Of a stretch of 64,000 nt of DNA, positions 34,324-42,163 are shown piece after piece (position 1 is the first letter of the stretch; the number at the start of each line of letters is the position of its first letter). A program made the position numbers and the translations under genes. This stretch comes from Kitasatospora aureofaciens (lineage in GTDB: Bacteria > Actinomycetota > Actinomycetes > Streptomycetales > Streptomycetaceae), in the NCBI RefSeq assembly GCF_001188955.3, contig NZ_JPRF03000001.1, positions 62,001 to 126,000 on the forward strand, written 5' to 3'. A model generated the notes under the pieces. The model saw only the letters and a program-made list of their open reading frames with translations, searched no databases and was not told the origin of the DNA.

Positions 34324-35499
34324 CTAGGCGGCTCGGGGGGCGATCCGGGGCGGCGTCCAGTCGGCGTGCTTCAGGACGGTCCGCATCATCGCACCGGGCG
34401 GGGTGAGGCGGATCGCGGCGTTGCGCAGGCCGACCGCCAGCGGGTTGGCCAGCTGCTGGCCCATCCGGCCGGCCCGGCGGGCGTCGCGGGCCACGGTCTG
34501 GCTGCGCGGGCGGCGAGCGGCGTCGTAGCGGGCGAGCGCGGCCTCGACCGTCGGGCTGCCGGCGACCGCCGCCGCGAGGGTCGCGGCGTCCTCCAGGGCC
34601 TGGCAGGCGCCCTGGCCGAGGTGGGGCGTCATGGCGTGGGCCGCGTCGCCGAGCAGCGCGATCCGGCCCGAGACGTACGAGGGGAGGGGGGTGACCAGCT
34701 CGTTGACGTCGTGGTGCAGCACCGCCTCCGGGTTGGTCGCGGCCAGCAGCGCGGGGATCGGGTCGTGCCAGCGCGCGAACCGGCGACGGACCTCGGTCAG
34801 CGGGTCCCGGTAGCGCACCCCGGCCGGGGCGTTGAGCACGGCGTGCCACTCGGCCCGGCCGTCCGGGAAGGCGATGTGCCCGAACTCGGCGCCGTGGCCC
34901 CAGGTCAGCTCGAAGTCGGCGGTCAGCCCGTCGACCGGGCGCTCGGTGATCGCCCGCAGCACCGTCGAGCCGCTGTAGACCGGTCCGGGGTGGGCGGGGA
35001 AGAGGCGGTGGCGGATCCGGCTGTTGACGCCGTCGGCCGCGACGACGAGGTCGGCCTTCAGGGTGGTGCCGTCGTAGCCCACCGCGACCCGGGCGGGGTC
35101 GGTGGCGTCGATCTCCGTCACCTCGGCGCCGATCACCAGGGACTCGGCGGGCAGCGCGTCGCGCAGGATGCGGTGCAGGTCGGCGCGGGGTATGCCGACG
35201 ATCGGCGCCCCCAGCTCCCGCTCCAGTGCCCTGCCGTCCATCAGGGCGAGCCGGCGGCCGTCCGGCGTCCGTGTCCCGCCGGTGTACTGCCGCCGGGAGG
35301 CCGCCTCAACGGCGTCGCCGACCCCGAGGATTCCGAGCGACCGCATGCCGTTGGCGTGGAGCGAGATCCCGGCTCCGGCGTCGTCCAGTACGGCCGCCCG
35401 CTCGATCACGGTGACGTCCCACCCCGCCAGCCGGAGCCCGATCGCGGTCGCCAGTCCGCCGATGCCGCCCCCGACCACCACCGCGCTGTTGTTGCTCAT
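34324..35499 (-). CDS. FAD-dependent monooxygenase (PHBH/aromatic hydroxylase family)
   Basis: A 391-aa flavoprotein. ATG 35499 begins just before the FAD-binding GGGIGGLATAIGLRLAGWDV; upstream frame extension is not coding. The DG motif region (ADLVVAADGVNSRIRHRLFP) and the GD motif (GRIALLGDAAHAMTPHLGQGA) identify a class A flavin monooxygenase that uses NAD(P)H and oxygen to hydroxylate an aromatic or related substrate. The gene is divergent from a TetR regulator, and a perfect operator palindrome lies 30 bp upstream of the start, so it should be induced by the regulator's ligand. The substrate is not evident. Confidence 0.9.
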   Translation of the reverse strand: MSNNSAVVVGGGIGGLATAIGLRLAGWDVTVIERAAVLDDAGAGISLHANGMRSLGILGVGDAVEAASRRQYTGGTRTPDGRRLALMDGRALERELGAPIVGIPRADLHRILRDALPAESLVIGAEVTEIDATDPARVAVGYDGTTLKADLVVAADGVNSRIRHRLFPAHPGPVYSGSTVLRAITERPVDGLTADFELTWGHGAEFGHIAFPDGRAEWHAVLNAPAGVRYRDPLTEVRRRFARWHDPIPALLAATNPEAVLHHDVNELVTPLPSYVSGRIALLGDAAHAMTPHLGQGACQALEDAATLAAAVAGSPTVEAALARYDAARRPRSQTVARDARRAGRMGQQLANPLAVGLRNAAIRLTPPGAMMRTVLKHADWTPPRIAPRAA

Positions 35500-35528
35500 G
35501 CCCGGTCCTCCCGTGCCGCCGCGTTGTT

Positions 35529-35544
35529 TTCTACATCTGTAGAA
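35529..35544. promoter_or_regulatory. Operator TTCTACATCTGTAGAA
   Basis: A perfect 16-bp inverted repeat (arms TTCTACA and TGTAGAA, 2-bp centre) in the gap between the FAD monooxygenase and the divergent TetR gene, 30 bp from the monooxygenase start. Size, symmetry and position are typical of a TetR operator. Confidence 0.75.
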
Positions 35545-35668
35545 GGAGCGTACTACGGGCTTACGGAGGCGGTCGGAGGGGAGGGGCGGGGTCCCGGTGC
35601 TGCGGGGGAGGCCGGCCCGACGGCGGCCGGACGGGCGTGGGGGGAGCCCGGCCCGGTAGAAAGGGGGG

Positions 35669-36292
35669 ATGCGGCGAGACCAGGACCAGAAGCAAGGCGG
35701 CACGGGCGGGGCGGGTGAGGCGGGGAGGCCGGACCGGCGGACCGTGCTGGCGGATGCGGCGATCGGCGTGCTGGCGGACGCGGGGGTGCGAGGGTTGACC
35801 CATCGGGCGGTCGATGCGGCGGCCGGGCTGCCGCCCGGTACCACCTCGGCCTATCTGCGCACCAGGCGGGCGCTGCTGACCGCGCTGGTGCGGCGCCTGG
35901 TCGAGTTGGACCAGGGGGAGCTGCAGGCGATGGGAGAGCGGGTGGTGATCCGCTCGTCGGACGAACTGGTCCAAGGGATAGCCGAGTTGATGAGTCATCG
36001 GCTGACCGGCGAAGGGCGGCGGCGGTCGCTGGCGCGGTACGCCTGCGCGGTGGAGAGCGTCCGTGACCCCGAGCTGCGGGAGATTCTCGTGCCGCGCGAG
36101 AACGCCGGCCGGGCCGTCGTCCGGGCCTTCCTCGCCGACCAGGGGGTCGCCGACCCGGACGGTCGGACCGCCACGCTCCTGGCCTGCATCGACGGACTGG
36201 TCTTCGACCGCCTGGTCGGCGGGGGCGAGACCGGTGTCGACGAGCTCCAGGGCCTGGTGGCGGCCGCCCTGCGCGGCGCGACCGGACCTTAG
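35669..36292 (+). CDS. TetR-family regulator of the divergent monooxygenase
   Basis: A 207-aa regulator with AAAGGGGGG just before its ATG. The helix-turn-helix lies at residues ~25-70 (VLADAAIGVLADAGVRGLTH, then AVDAAAGLPPGTTSAYLRTR). The C-terminal domain is of the type common to phenolic- or acyl-responsive TetR proteins (RYACAVESVRDPELREIL). Divergence from the FAD monooxygenase and the 16-bp operator between them make it the probable repressor of both genes. Confidence 0.9.
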   Translation: MRRDQDQKQGGTGGAGEAGRPDRRTVLADAAIGVLADAGVRGLTHRAVDAAAGLPPGTTSAYLRTRRALLTALVRRLVELDQGELQAMGERVVIRSSDELVQGIAELMSHRLTGEGRRRSLARYACAVESVRDPELREILVPRENAGRAVVRAFLADQGVADPDGRTATLLACIDGLVFDRLVGGGETGVDELQGLVAAALRGATGP

Positions 36293-36423
36293 GGCCTGCC
36301 TTGGCTTCTGCCCACCCGCGGGCCGGTCGTCCGTGGTCCGGATCGGCGATGCTCGCGGCCACGAGCGAGCTCGGAGCCGTGGGAATCGGGGTTCGGCCGG
36401 CACCCGGCGGGAAGCGGGAATCG

Positions 36424-37130
36424 TCAGCCGGGTGCGTTGGCCGGTCGGTTGCCGGCTCCCTCGGTGACGTCCGACTCGGCGGCGTAGCCGGCGAGCAGGT
36501 TGCGGAGCGTGCGGTGGAAGCGCCGCTCGGAATCCAGGCCCTCGCCGGTGCCGAAGGCCCGGGCGAGGTGAGGACAGGTGGTCCGGTCCAGCGCCGAGAG
36601 CTGCTCGGGCCGGGGCTCGGTGCCCTCGTGGTGGGGTGTTTCGCCGACCTCGCTGAGGGTGCGGCCCAGGGTCCACATGACCACCGGGTTCAGTACGGCG
36701 AGTGCGTCGGCCAGCGGGACGCCGTCCTCGCGGAGCACGGTGATGCCGCGTTCGATCAGGGTGAGCGTGGCGGGTGCGGCGGCCGGCCGGGTGGCCAGGA
36801 CGGTGAGCACGGCGGGGTGGTCCAGCAGCATCCGGCGCAGTGAGACGGCGAATTCCCGGACGACCTCGGTCCAGGGGCCGTTCGGTTCGGCGAAGAGGTC
36901 CCCGCGGAGGACTCCAGGAGGCGTTCGACCGTCCCGTCGAGCAGGGCGGCCCTGCTGGGGACGTAGTGGTAGAGCGTCATGCCCTCGCAACCGAGCGCCG
37001 CGCCGAGCTTGCGGTTGGAGAGCGCGGCGAGGCCGTGCTCGTCGACGAAGTCGAGGGCGGCGTCGATGATCTTCTCTCGGGTCAGGCCCGTCCTGGGGCG
37101 TGAGCGAGCCCACGGGCCGGGTCGGCGCAT
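36424..37130 (-). pseudogene. Frameshifted TetR-family regulator (TetR_C type)
   Basis: The DNA-binding half is read in one frame (LTREKIIDAALDFVDEHGLA, then ALGCEGMTLYHYVPSRAALL) up to VERLLES near 36912, and the ligand-binding half in another (DLFAEPNGPWTEVVREFAVS onward to the stop at 36424). One indel near 36905-36915 would join them into a normal ~235-aa tetracycline-repressor-like protein. The rest of the gene has no stops and good codon bias, so this could be either a recent mutation or a sequencing error. It is divergent from the tripeptidyl aminopeptidase gene. Confidence 0.8.
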
Positions 37131-37149
37131 CCCGCTCCACAACCGCCGT

Positions 37150-37177
37150 GGTTGAATTACCATCAGGTCAATTAACC
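37150..37177. promoter_or_regulatory. AT-rich inverted repeat between TetR remnant and secreted peptidase
   Basis: GGTTGAATT at 37150-37158 and AATTAACC at 37170-37177 form an imperfect inverted repeat in an AT-rich patch within a GC-rich spacer. It is the best candidate for the TetR operator or the divergent promoters of this pair. The arms differ by one base. Confidence 0.35.
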
Positions 37178-37313
37178 GTCAAGTTGGTGCATTCACAGAA
37201 TGTTCCGGCTGGGTGTGGAGTGGAACTCGAAGGATTTCCGCTGCTTCGAGGTCTTCACACGGAGTTCTCAGACTGACAGGCTGGGGCCGCCCTTTCAGTA
37301 CGGAGGAGGTTCC

Positions 37314-38936
37314 TTGTCCCGCATATCCACGTTGGCCGGAGCGGTCACCTGCGCGCTCGCCCTTGTCACCGGAACCGCCGCGGCCGCGTCGGCCGCGCCG
37401 TTCGACCAGGCCCCGGGTGCGGCGGCCGCCGAGGCGAAGGTCGACCCCGTCGACTGGAAGCCGTGCAACCCCGACCCGAGCAAGCCGGACCCGGGCATCT
37501 ACGACTGCGCCGTCTACCCCGTGCCGCTGGACTACGACAACCCGTCCGGTGAGAAGGTCGGCATCGCCATGCTGCGGCGGCGCGCGAGCGACCCGTCGAA
37601 GCGGATCGGCTCGCTGTTCCTCAACCCCGGCGGCCCCGGCGGCAGTGGCTACATGTGGGCGACCACCACCCGTTTCGGCGCCGAGGTGCAGGCCAAGTTC
37701 GACCTGGTCGGCTTCGATCCCCGCGGGGTGGCCCGGAGCAACCCGCTCAAGTGCTTCAAGACCCAGGAAGACGCCGACGCGGTCAACAACCGCATGGTGG
37801 GCGTGCCCGTCACCAAGGCGGAGGTCGACGACACGCTGGACGCCGACCAGGACTACACCGACGCCTGCAGCAAGAACGCCGGCCCGCTGATCGAGCACAT
37901 GTCGACCATCAACGTGGTGCGCGACCTCGACCGGATGCGCCGTGCCGTCGGTGACTCCCAGCTCACCTTCGCCGGCTTCTCCTACGGCACCCTGATCGGT
38001 TCGACGTACGCGAACATGTACCCGAACAAGGTGCGCGCGATCATCATCGACGGCAACGTCGACCCCAACCTGCGCCTGCACAACGGCCTGGAGTACGACC
38101 GCCAGCGGGCGGGCGGTTTCGAACTGGCCCTGGACGAGTTCCTGAAGCGCTGCCAGACCGCCGGTGCCCCGCGCTGCGCCTTCGGCGACGGTGACACCCG
38201 GGCCAAGTTCGACGAGCTCCGCGACCACCTTCGGACCAGCCCGATCACGCTGTCGAACGGCTCCCGGGTGACGCTGAGCAGCTTCACCAGCGAGGTGGCC
38301 AGCGCCCTGTACTCGCAGGCCAAGCTGGCTCCGCTGGCGAAGTCGCTGCAGGCCACCTACCAGGTGATGCAGAAGCCGGCCGCGGCCGCCCTGCTGGCGC
38401 CGAAGGCGACCGTCCCGGACGACGCGGCCAACCAGCTCACGGTGAACGTCCCGCGCGCACTGCGCGAGGCCCCGGCCGACTCCGAGTACACCGGTGACGA
38501 CTCCTACATGGGCGTCAACTGCCAGGACAAGCCGTACCCGTCGAACGACCGGGTGTTCGCCAACGTCGCCCGGGCCTGGGAGAAGGAGTCGCCGACCTTC
38601 GGTCGCTACCAGGCCTTCGACGCCCCGGCCTGCGCGAGCTGGCCCGCCCCGGCCCGGGACGCCGAGCGCTTCAGCGGCCCGTGGAACAAGAAGACCTCCA
38701 ACACCGTGATGGTCATCGGCAACCTCTACGACCCGGCCACCCAGTACAAGTTCGCCCAGCGGATGCAGCAGGAGCTGGGCAACGCCGTGCTGGTCAGCGT
38801 CGACTCGATCGAGCACTGCGCCGTCGGTCGCAGCACCGCGCTGAACACGATGGTCACCCGCTACCTGGTGGACGGCACCGCGCCGAAGCCGGGCCAGCTG
38901 CTCAAGCCGGACGCCGAGATCTTCCCGGCGGTCTGA
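37314..38936 (+). CDS. Secreted tripeptidyl aminopeptidase-like alpha/beta hydrolase (Tap/SlpD family)
   Basis: A 540-aa protein. The TTG start at 37314 is set by a strong GGAGGAGG at 37302-37309 and by the signal peptide that begins there (SRISTLAGAVTCALALVTGT, cleavage near ASAAPF). The catalytic serine is in GFSYGT near residue 222, the acid in GNLYDPAT near 472 and the His in SIEHCAVG near 500, with the C-terminal Tap-like domain. Oxyanion region LNPGGPGGSG. Family enzymes release tripeptides from secreted proteins or propeptides. A strong hairpin terminator lies 38 bp after the stop. Confidence 0.93.
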   Translation: MSRISTLAGAVTCALALVTGTAAAASAAPFDQAPGAAAAEAKVDPVDWKPCNPDPSKPDPGIYDCAVYPVPLDYDNPSGEKVGIAMLRRRASDPSKRIGSLFLNPGGPGGSGYMWATTTRFGAEVQAKFDLVGFDPRGVARSNPLKCFKTQEDADAVNNRMVGVPVTKAEVDDTLDADQDYTDACSKNAGPLIEHMSTINVVRDLDRMRRAVGDSQLTFAGFSYGTLIGSTYANMYPNKVRAIIIDGNVDPNLRLHNGLEYDRQRAGGFELALDEFLKRCQTAGAPRCAFGDGDTRAKFDELRDHLRTSPITLSNGSRVTLSSFTSEVASALYSQAKLAPLAKSLQATYQVMQKPAAAALLAPKATVPDDAANQLTVNVPRALREAPADSEYTGDDSYMGVNCQDKPYPSNDRVFANVARAWEKESPTFGRYQAFDAPACASWPAPARDAERFSGPWNKKTSNTVMVIGNLYDPATQYKFAQRMQQELGNAVLVSVDSIEHCAVGRSTALNTMVTRYLVDGTAPKPGQLLKPDAEIFPAV

Positions 38937-38973
38937 GGGCTCTCGCCCCGAACGCCCGGCCGTTGAGGCCGGG

Positions 38974-39011
38974 GCTGTGGTGGCCGGCGGTTCCGCCGGC
39001 CACCACAGCCG
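38974..39011 (+). terminator. Perfect 18-bp stem hairpin terminator
   Basis: Arms 38974-38991 and 38994-39011 (starting GGCTGTGGTGGCC) are exactly complementary across a 2-base TT centre. It lies 38 bp after the secreted peptidase stop and before an unrelated gene with its own promoter region. There is no U-tract, as usual in streptomycetes. Confidence 0.85.
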
Positions 39012-39195
39012 TGTTCCCGGCCGTGCCCCCACCCGCGCCCCCAGCCGTGTTCCGCGGCGTAGCGTGCGGAGAATGCGGAAGAAGATCGTCATCGAACCTC
39101 CCGTGGAACGGATTCTGCGGAGTTGTCGTGGACCGTAGCCGACGCCACTGACAATCGGGATCCGGGTGGCGGTCGGGACGAGCTTTCGATGAGGC

Positions 39196-39224
39196 TTGGA
39201 AATGACGTACAGTCACATTAATTC
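39196..39224 (+). promoter_or_regulatory. Candidate promoter of the BBE-type oxidase
   Basis: TTGGAA (39196-39201) and TAATTC (39219-39224) are separated by 17 bp in an AT-rich patch. Transcription would begin near 39231, ahead of both possible start codons (39261, 39306). Confidence 0.35.
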
Positions 39225-39305
39225 GTAAATGAATTCACAAAGCTGAATAGGGGTGTTAGCGTGCGGCCCGCCAGACTCTCTCGGAATGAGGAAGTGGGGA
39301 AGGGC

Positions 39306-40826
39306 ATGCGACACGAATTCTCAGGGCGGACGGTCCTGCCGGGCGATCCCCGCTACCGGACGCTCAGTCAGGGCTTCAACCAGCGCTGGCACAGCAGTCC
39401 CGCCTACATCCGGCTGGTGGCGGACGACGCGGACGCGGTGGCCGAGCTGAACCGGGCGCTGGACCGCGGGCTGCGCCCGACCGTGCGCGGTGGCGGGCAC
39501 TGCTACGAGGGCTTCGTCGACAACGACGGGGGCGTGATCCTCGACCTCAGTACGATGCGCGGGGTGGCCGCCGCGGTGGACAAGTTCGGCCGGCCCACCT
39601 ACTGCGTCGAGGGCGGTGCCACCAACTGGGACGTCTACACCACGCTGTTCCGGGAGTACGCCGTCACCCTGCCCGCCGGGTCCTGCTACTCGGTGGGGGC
39701 GGGCGGGCACATCTGCGGCGGAGGGTTCGGGCTCCTCTCCCGTCGGCACGGGCTCACGGTGGACCACCTCGTCCAGGTCGACGTGGTCACCGTCCGCGGC
39801 GGTCGCGCCGCGGTGACGAGGGCGAACCGGGAGGACGCGAGCGGCTCGCCGGAGCAGGACCTCTTCTGGGCCCACACCGGTGGCGGCGGCGGGAACTTCG
39901 GGGTGGTGCTGCGCTACCACTTCGCGACCGACGTGCCCGAGCCACCGCCGCGGGTCTGGATCAGCAGCGTGGCCTGGCCCTGGGGCGAACTGGTCGACCG
40001 CCCCGGCGACTTCGAGACGCTGCTGGCCAACTTCGGCGCCTTCCTGGCCGAGCACAGCGGCCGGCGGGAGCGGGTCTACGACGGGCTGTTCGCGATCCTC
40101 AAGCTGACCCACCACTCCAACGGGAACGTCGTGCTGTTCAGCCAGTGGGACGGCGACGACCCGGCGCCGCTGGACGAGTTCGTGGCGGCGGTCGAACGCG
40201 GGATGGCGACCCGGTCGGTGGTCCAGACCCACAGCGTCGCCGGACTGTTCCTGCCCTACCCGGAGCGTCGGCGCCAACTACCCTGGTTCCAGGCGACCAT
40301 GACGCTCAATCCCTCAGGCGACAACCAGCGCGGCAAGTACAAGTCGGCGTACCACCGGGAGCCGTTCGACCGGGCCCGGATCGCCACCCTCTGGGACTGG
40401 CTGACGCGGGACGTGGACGGGGTGGACCTCAGCAGGACGCTGGTGCAGATCGACTCCTACGGCTGCCGGATCAACGCCCGCCGGCCCGATGAGACCGCCG
40501 TGCCACAGCGGGACTCGATCATGAAGCTGCAGTACCAGACCTATTGGACCGACCCGACCGAGGACGCCGGCCACCTGGCGTACCTGAGCGGGCTCTACCA
40601 GGAGATGTACCGGGAGACGGGAGGCGTTCCGGAGGTCGACACGGCGACGGACGGCGCCTACGTCAACTACCCGGACGTGGATCTGGGCACGGTCGACCAG
40701 CCCGATCCGGCGTACCCGAGGCTCTACTACAAGGAGAACTACCCACGACTGCAACGCACGAAGGCCTACTGGGACGGGGAGGAGGTGTTCCATCATGCCC
40801 AGTCGATCCGGCCGCTCCGGGCCTGA
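39306..40826 (+). CDS. BBE-type bicovalent FAD oxidase
   Basis: A 506-aa flavoprotein. ATG 39306 (preceded by GGGAAGGG) is preferred; GTG 39261 is possible. The PCMH-type FAD domain carries His in RGGGHCYEG near residue 64 and Cys in GGHICGGGFG near residue 136, the pair that binds FAD bicovalently in GilR, aclacinomycin oxidoreductase and glucooligosaccharide oxidases. The C-terminal berberine-bridge segment is NYPDVDLG and YYKENYPRLQRTKAYWD. There is no signal peptide. Such enzymes oxidise alcohols, sugars or late intermediates of natural products using oxygen. No biosynthetic cluster surrounds it, so the substrate is open. Confidence 0.9.
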   Translation: MRHEFSGRTVLPGDPRYRTLSQGFNQRWHSSPAYIRLVADDADAVAELNRALDRGLRPTVRGGGHCYEGFVDNDGGVILDLSTMRGVAAAVDKFGRPTYCVEGGATNWDVYTTLFREYAVTLPAGSCYSVGAGGHICGGGFGLLSRRHGLTVDHLVQVDVVTVRGGRAAVTRANREDASGSPEQDLFWAHTGGGGGNFGVVLRYHFATDVPEPPPRVWISSVAWPWGELVDRPGDFETLLANFGAFLAEHSGRRERVYDGLFAILKLTHHSNGNVVLFSQWDGDDPAPLDEFVAAVERGMATRSVVQTHSVAGLFLPYPERRRQLPWFQATMTLNPSGDNQRGKYKSAYHREPFDRARIATLWDWLTRDVDGVDLSRTLVQIDSYGCRINARRPDETAVPQRDSIMKLQYQTYWTDPTEDAGHLAYLSGLYQEMYRETGGVPEVDTATDGAYVNYPDVDLGTVDQPDPAYPRLYYKENYPRLQRTKAYWDGEEVFHHAQSIRPLRA

Positions 40827-40990
40827 GCCGCGTCCCGCGATGCGTTGAGCGGGGCGGCGTTCTCGTCGGCCGCCCCGCCGCTCCCGCCTCACCGCCCGTT
40901 CCGCCGCTCCCGCTCCGTCGCCCGCGCAGCCTGGTCCGGCTCCGCCTGGTCCGGCTCCACATGGTCTCCGCGGCTCAGGCCCCGCCGTCG

Positions 40991-41755
40991 CTATGCGGCC
41001 TGCTCCACGTCCTCCTCGACGATCCGGCCGTCGTGGAGCTCGATGACCCGGTCGGCGAGCTCCATCAGCGTCGGGTCGTGGGTGGCGACGAGGACGGTGA
41101 CGCCCTCGCTGCGGACCACCGCGCGCAGCAGTTCCATGATCGAGCGGCCGGTCTCGGAGTCGAGCTGACCGGTGGGTTCGTCGGCGATGATCAGGCCGGG
41201 GCCGTTCGCGAGCGCGCGGGCGATCGCGACGCGCTGCTGCTGGCCGCCGGAGAGTTCACCGGGCCGCTGGTTGGCGTGGTCGGCCAGGCCGACCAGCGCC
41301 AGCAGGGTGTGGGCGCGCTCCTCTCGCTCGGCCGGCAGCACCTTGCGCAGTCGCATCGGCACGCCGACGTTCTCGGCGGCGGTGAGCATCGGGATCAGTC
41401 CGAAGGACTGGAACACGAAACCGATCCGCTCCCGGCGCAGGGCGAGTCGGCCGTCCTCGTCCAGCCCGCCGAGGTCGATGCCGTCCAGGGCGATGCTGCC
41501 GCCGGTCGGTGCGTCCAGGCCGCCGACCAGGTTGAGCAGGGTGGTCTTGCCGGAGCCGGACCGGCCCTTGAGCGCGGTGAGTTCACCGCGTCCGACCGAG
41601 AAGCTGATGCCGCGCAGGGCGTGGACGGTCCGCTCGCCGGTGCCGAAGCTGCGCCGGAGATCGGTCACGGCCACCATCGGACCGGTGGCCGTCGCGCTGG
41701 TGGCCGTCGCGCCGGTGGTCGTCGGGGTGCTGTCGGCGGCCTGGTGTCGTGTCAT
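40991..41755 (-). CDS. ABC transporter ATPase (MacB/LolD type), divergent
   Basis: A 254-aa ATPase with Walker [11 protein letters not shown]-loop [14 protein letters not shown], signature [10 protein letters not shown], Walker [13 protein letters not shown] and switch His in VATHD. The class pairs with FtsX/MacB-like permeases. It is divergent from two large FtsX-like permease genes that are followed by their own ATPase, so this transporter locus has two ATPases. Each permease may take a different ATPase, or this one serves a permease elsewhere. Confidence 0.92.
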   Translation of the reverse strand: MTRHQAADSTPTTTGATATSATATGPMVAVTDLRRSFGTGERTVHALRGISFSVGRGELTALKGRSGSGKTTLLNLVGGLDAPTGGSIALDGIDLGGLDEDGRLALRRERIGFVFQSFGLIPMLTAAENVGVPMRLRKVLPAEREERAHTLLALVGLADHANQRPGELSGGQQQRVAIARALANGPGLIIADEPTGQLDSETGRSIMELLRAVVRSEGVTVLVATHDPTLMELADRVIELHDGRIVEEDVEQAA

Positions 41756-42163
41756 GCGGCGTCCCCCTGTGGGCGGTGGATACCCGGTTCCGACCGGGTC
41801 AACGGTTGAGTTGGCCTCGCGGGTTCACCGCCCCGAGCGGAGAATTCGCGAAAAAAAGTCCCTGGTCAAGAGTGCGTAGTGGAGCCGGAGTTATGAAGTG
41901 TGCATGGCATTTCAACGGCTCGTTGCTGGCGGGGATCCTATCAATGCAAGGAATTTGCTCATTACTTACATGATTCGCGCAAGTCCCTTCCGTTCCCGGA
42001 TCGAATCTGACAGCATCGTCCGCTATCCGGCGACCGCTTGCCGGTGATCACTGCGCCGGTGTGCCCGTGAAGTGTCCGTCTGTGGCCAAGATGCGTCCGG
42101 ACGGGGTCGGATCGACGGGTGGGGCTGGGGTGCGACCGGGGACGCGACCGGGGGAGGAACTTG
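41756..42163. other. Divergent promoter region between ATPase and permease genes
   Basis: A 408-bp spacer, notably AT-rich at 41840-42020. It must hold promoters in both directions. A 26-codon frame from ATG 41893 (GGAG upstream) has atypical codon use and was not called as a gene. A GGGGAGG at 42151 serves the permease start. Confidence 0.5.
41841..41869 (-). promoter_or_regulatory. Candidate promoter of the divergent ATPase gene
   Basis: On the minus strand TTGACC (41869-41864) is followed after 17 bp by AATTCT (41846-41841). The -35 is good and the -10 weak. The run of A/T between them is exceptional for this genome region. Confidence 0.3.

Larger units (their letters stand above)
38937..39305. 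other. Spacer with terminator and AT-rich promoter region
   Basis: A 369-bp gap between two plus-strand genes. It holds a perfect terminator hairpin at 38974-39011 and, at 39190-39250, a clearly AT-rich patch that includes a candidate promoter for the flavin oxidase. The part between (39012-39190) shows no gene-like feature. Confidence 0.5.

Noticed and set aside
41893..41973. 26-codon frame with an upstream GGAG in the divergent spacer
   Set aside because: Codon use is AT-rich and unlike the surrounding genes; no helix or motif beyond a short hydrophobic run.
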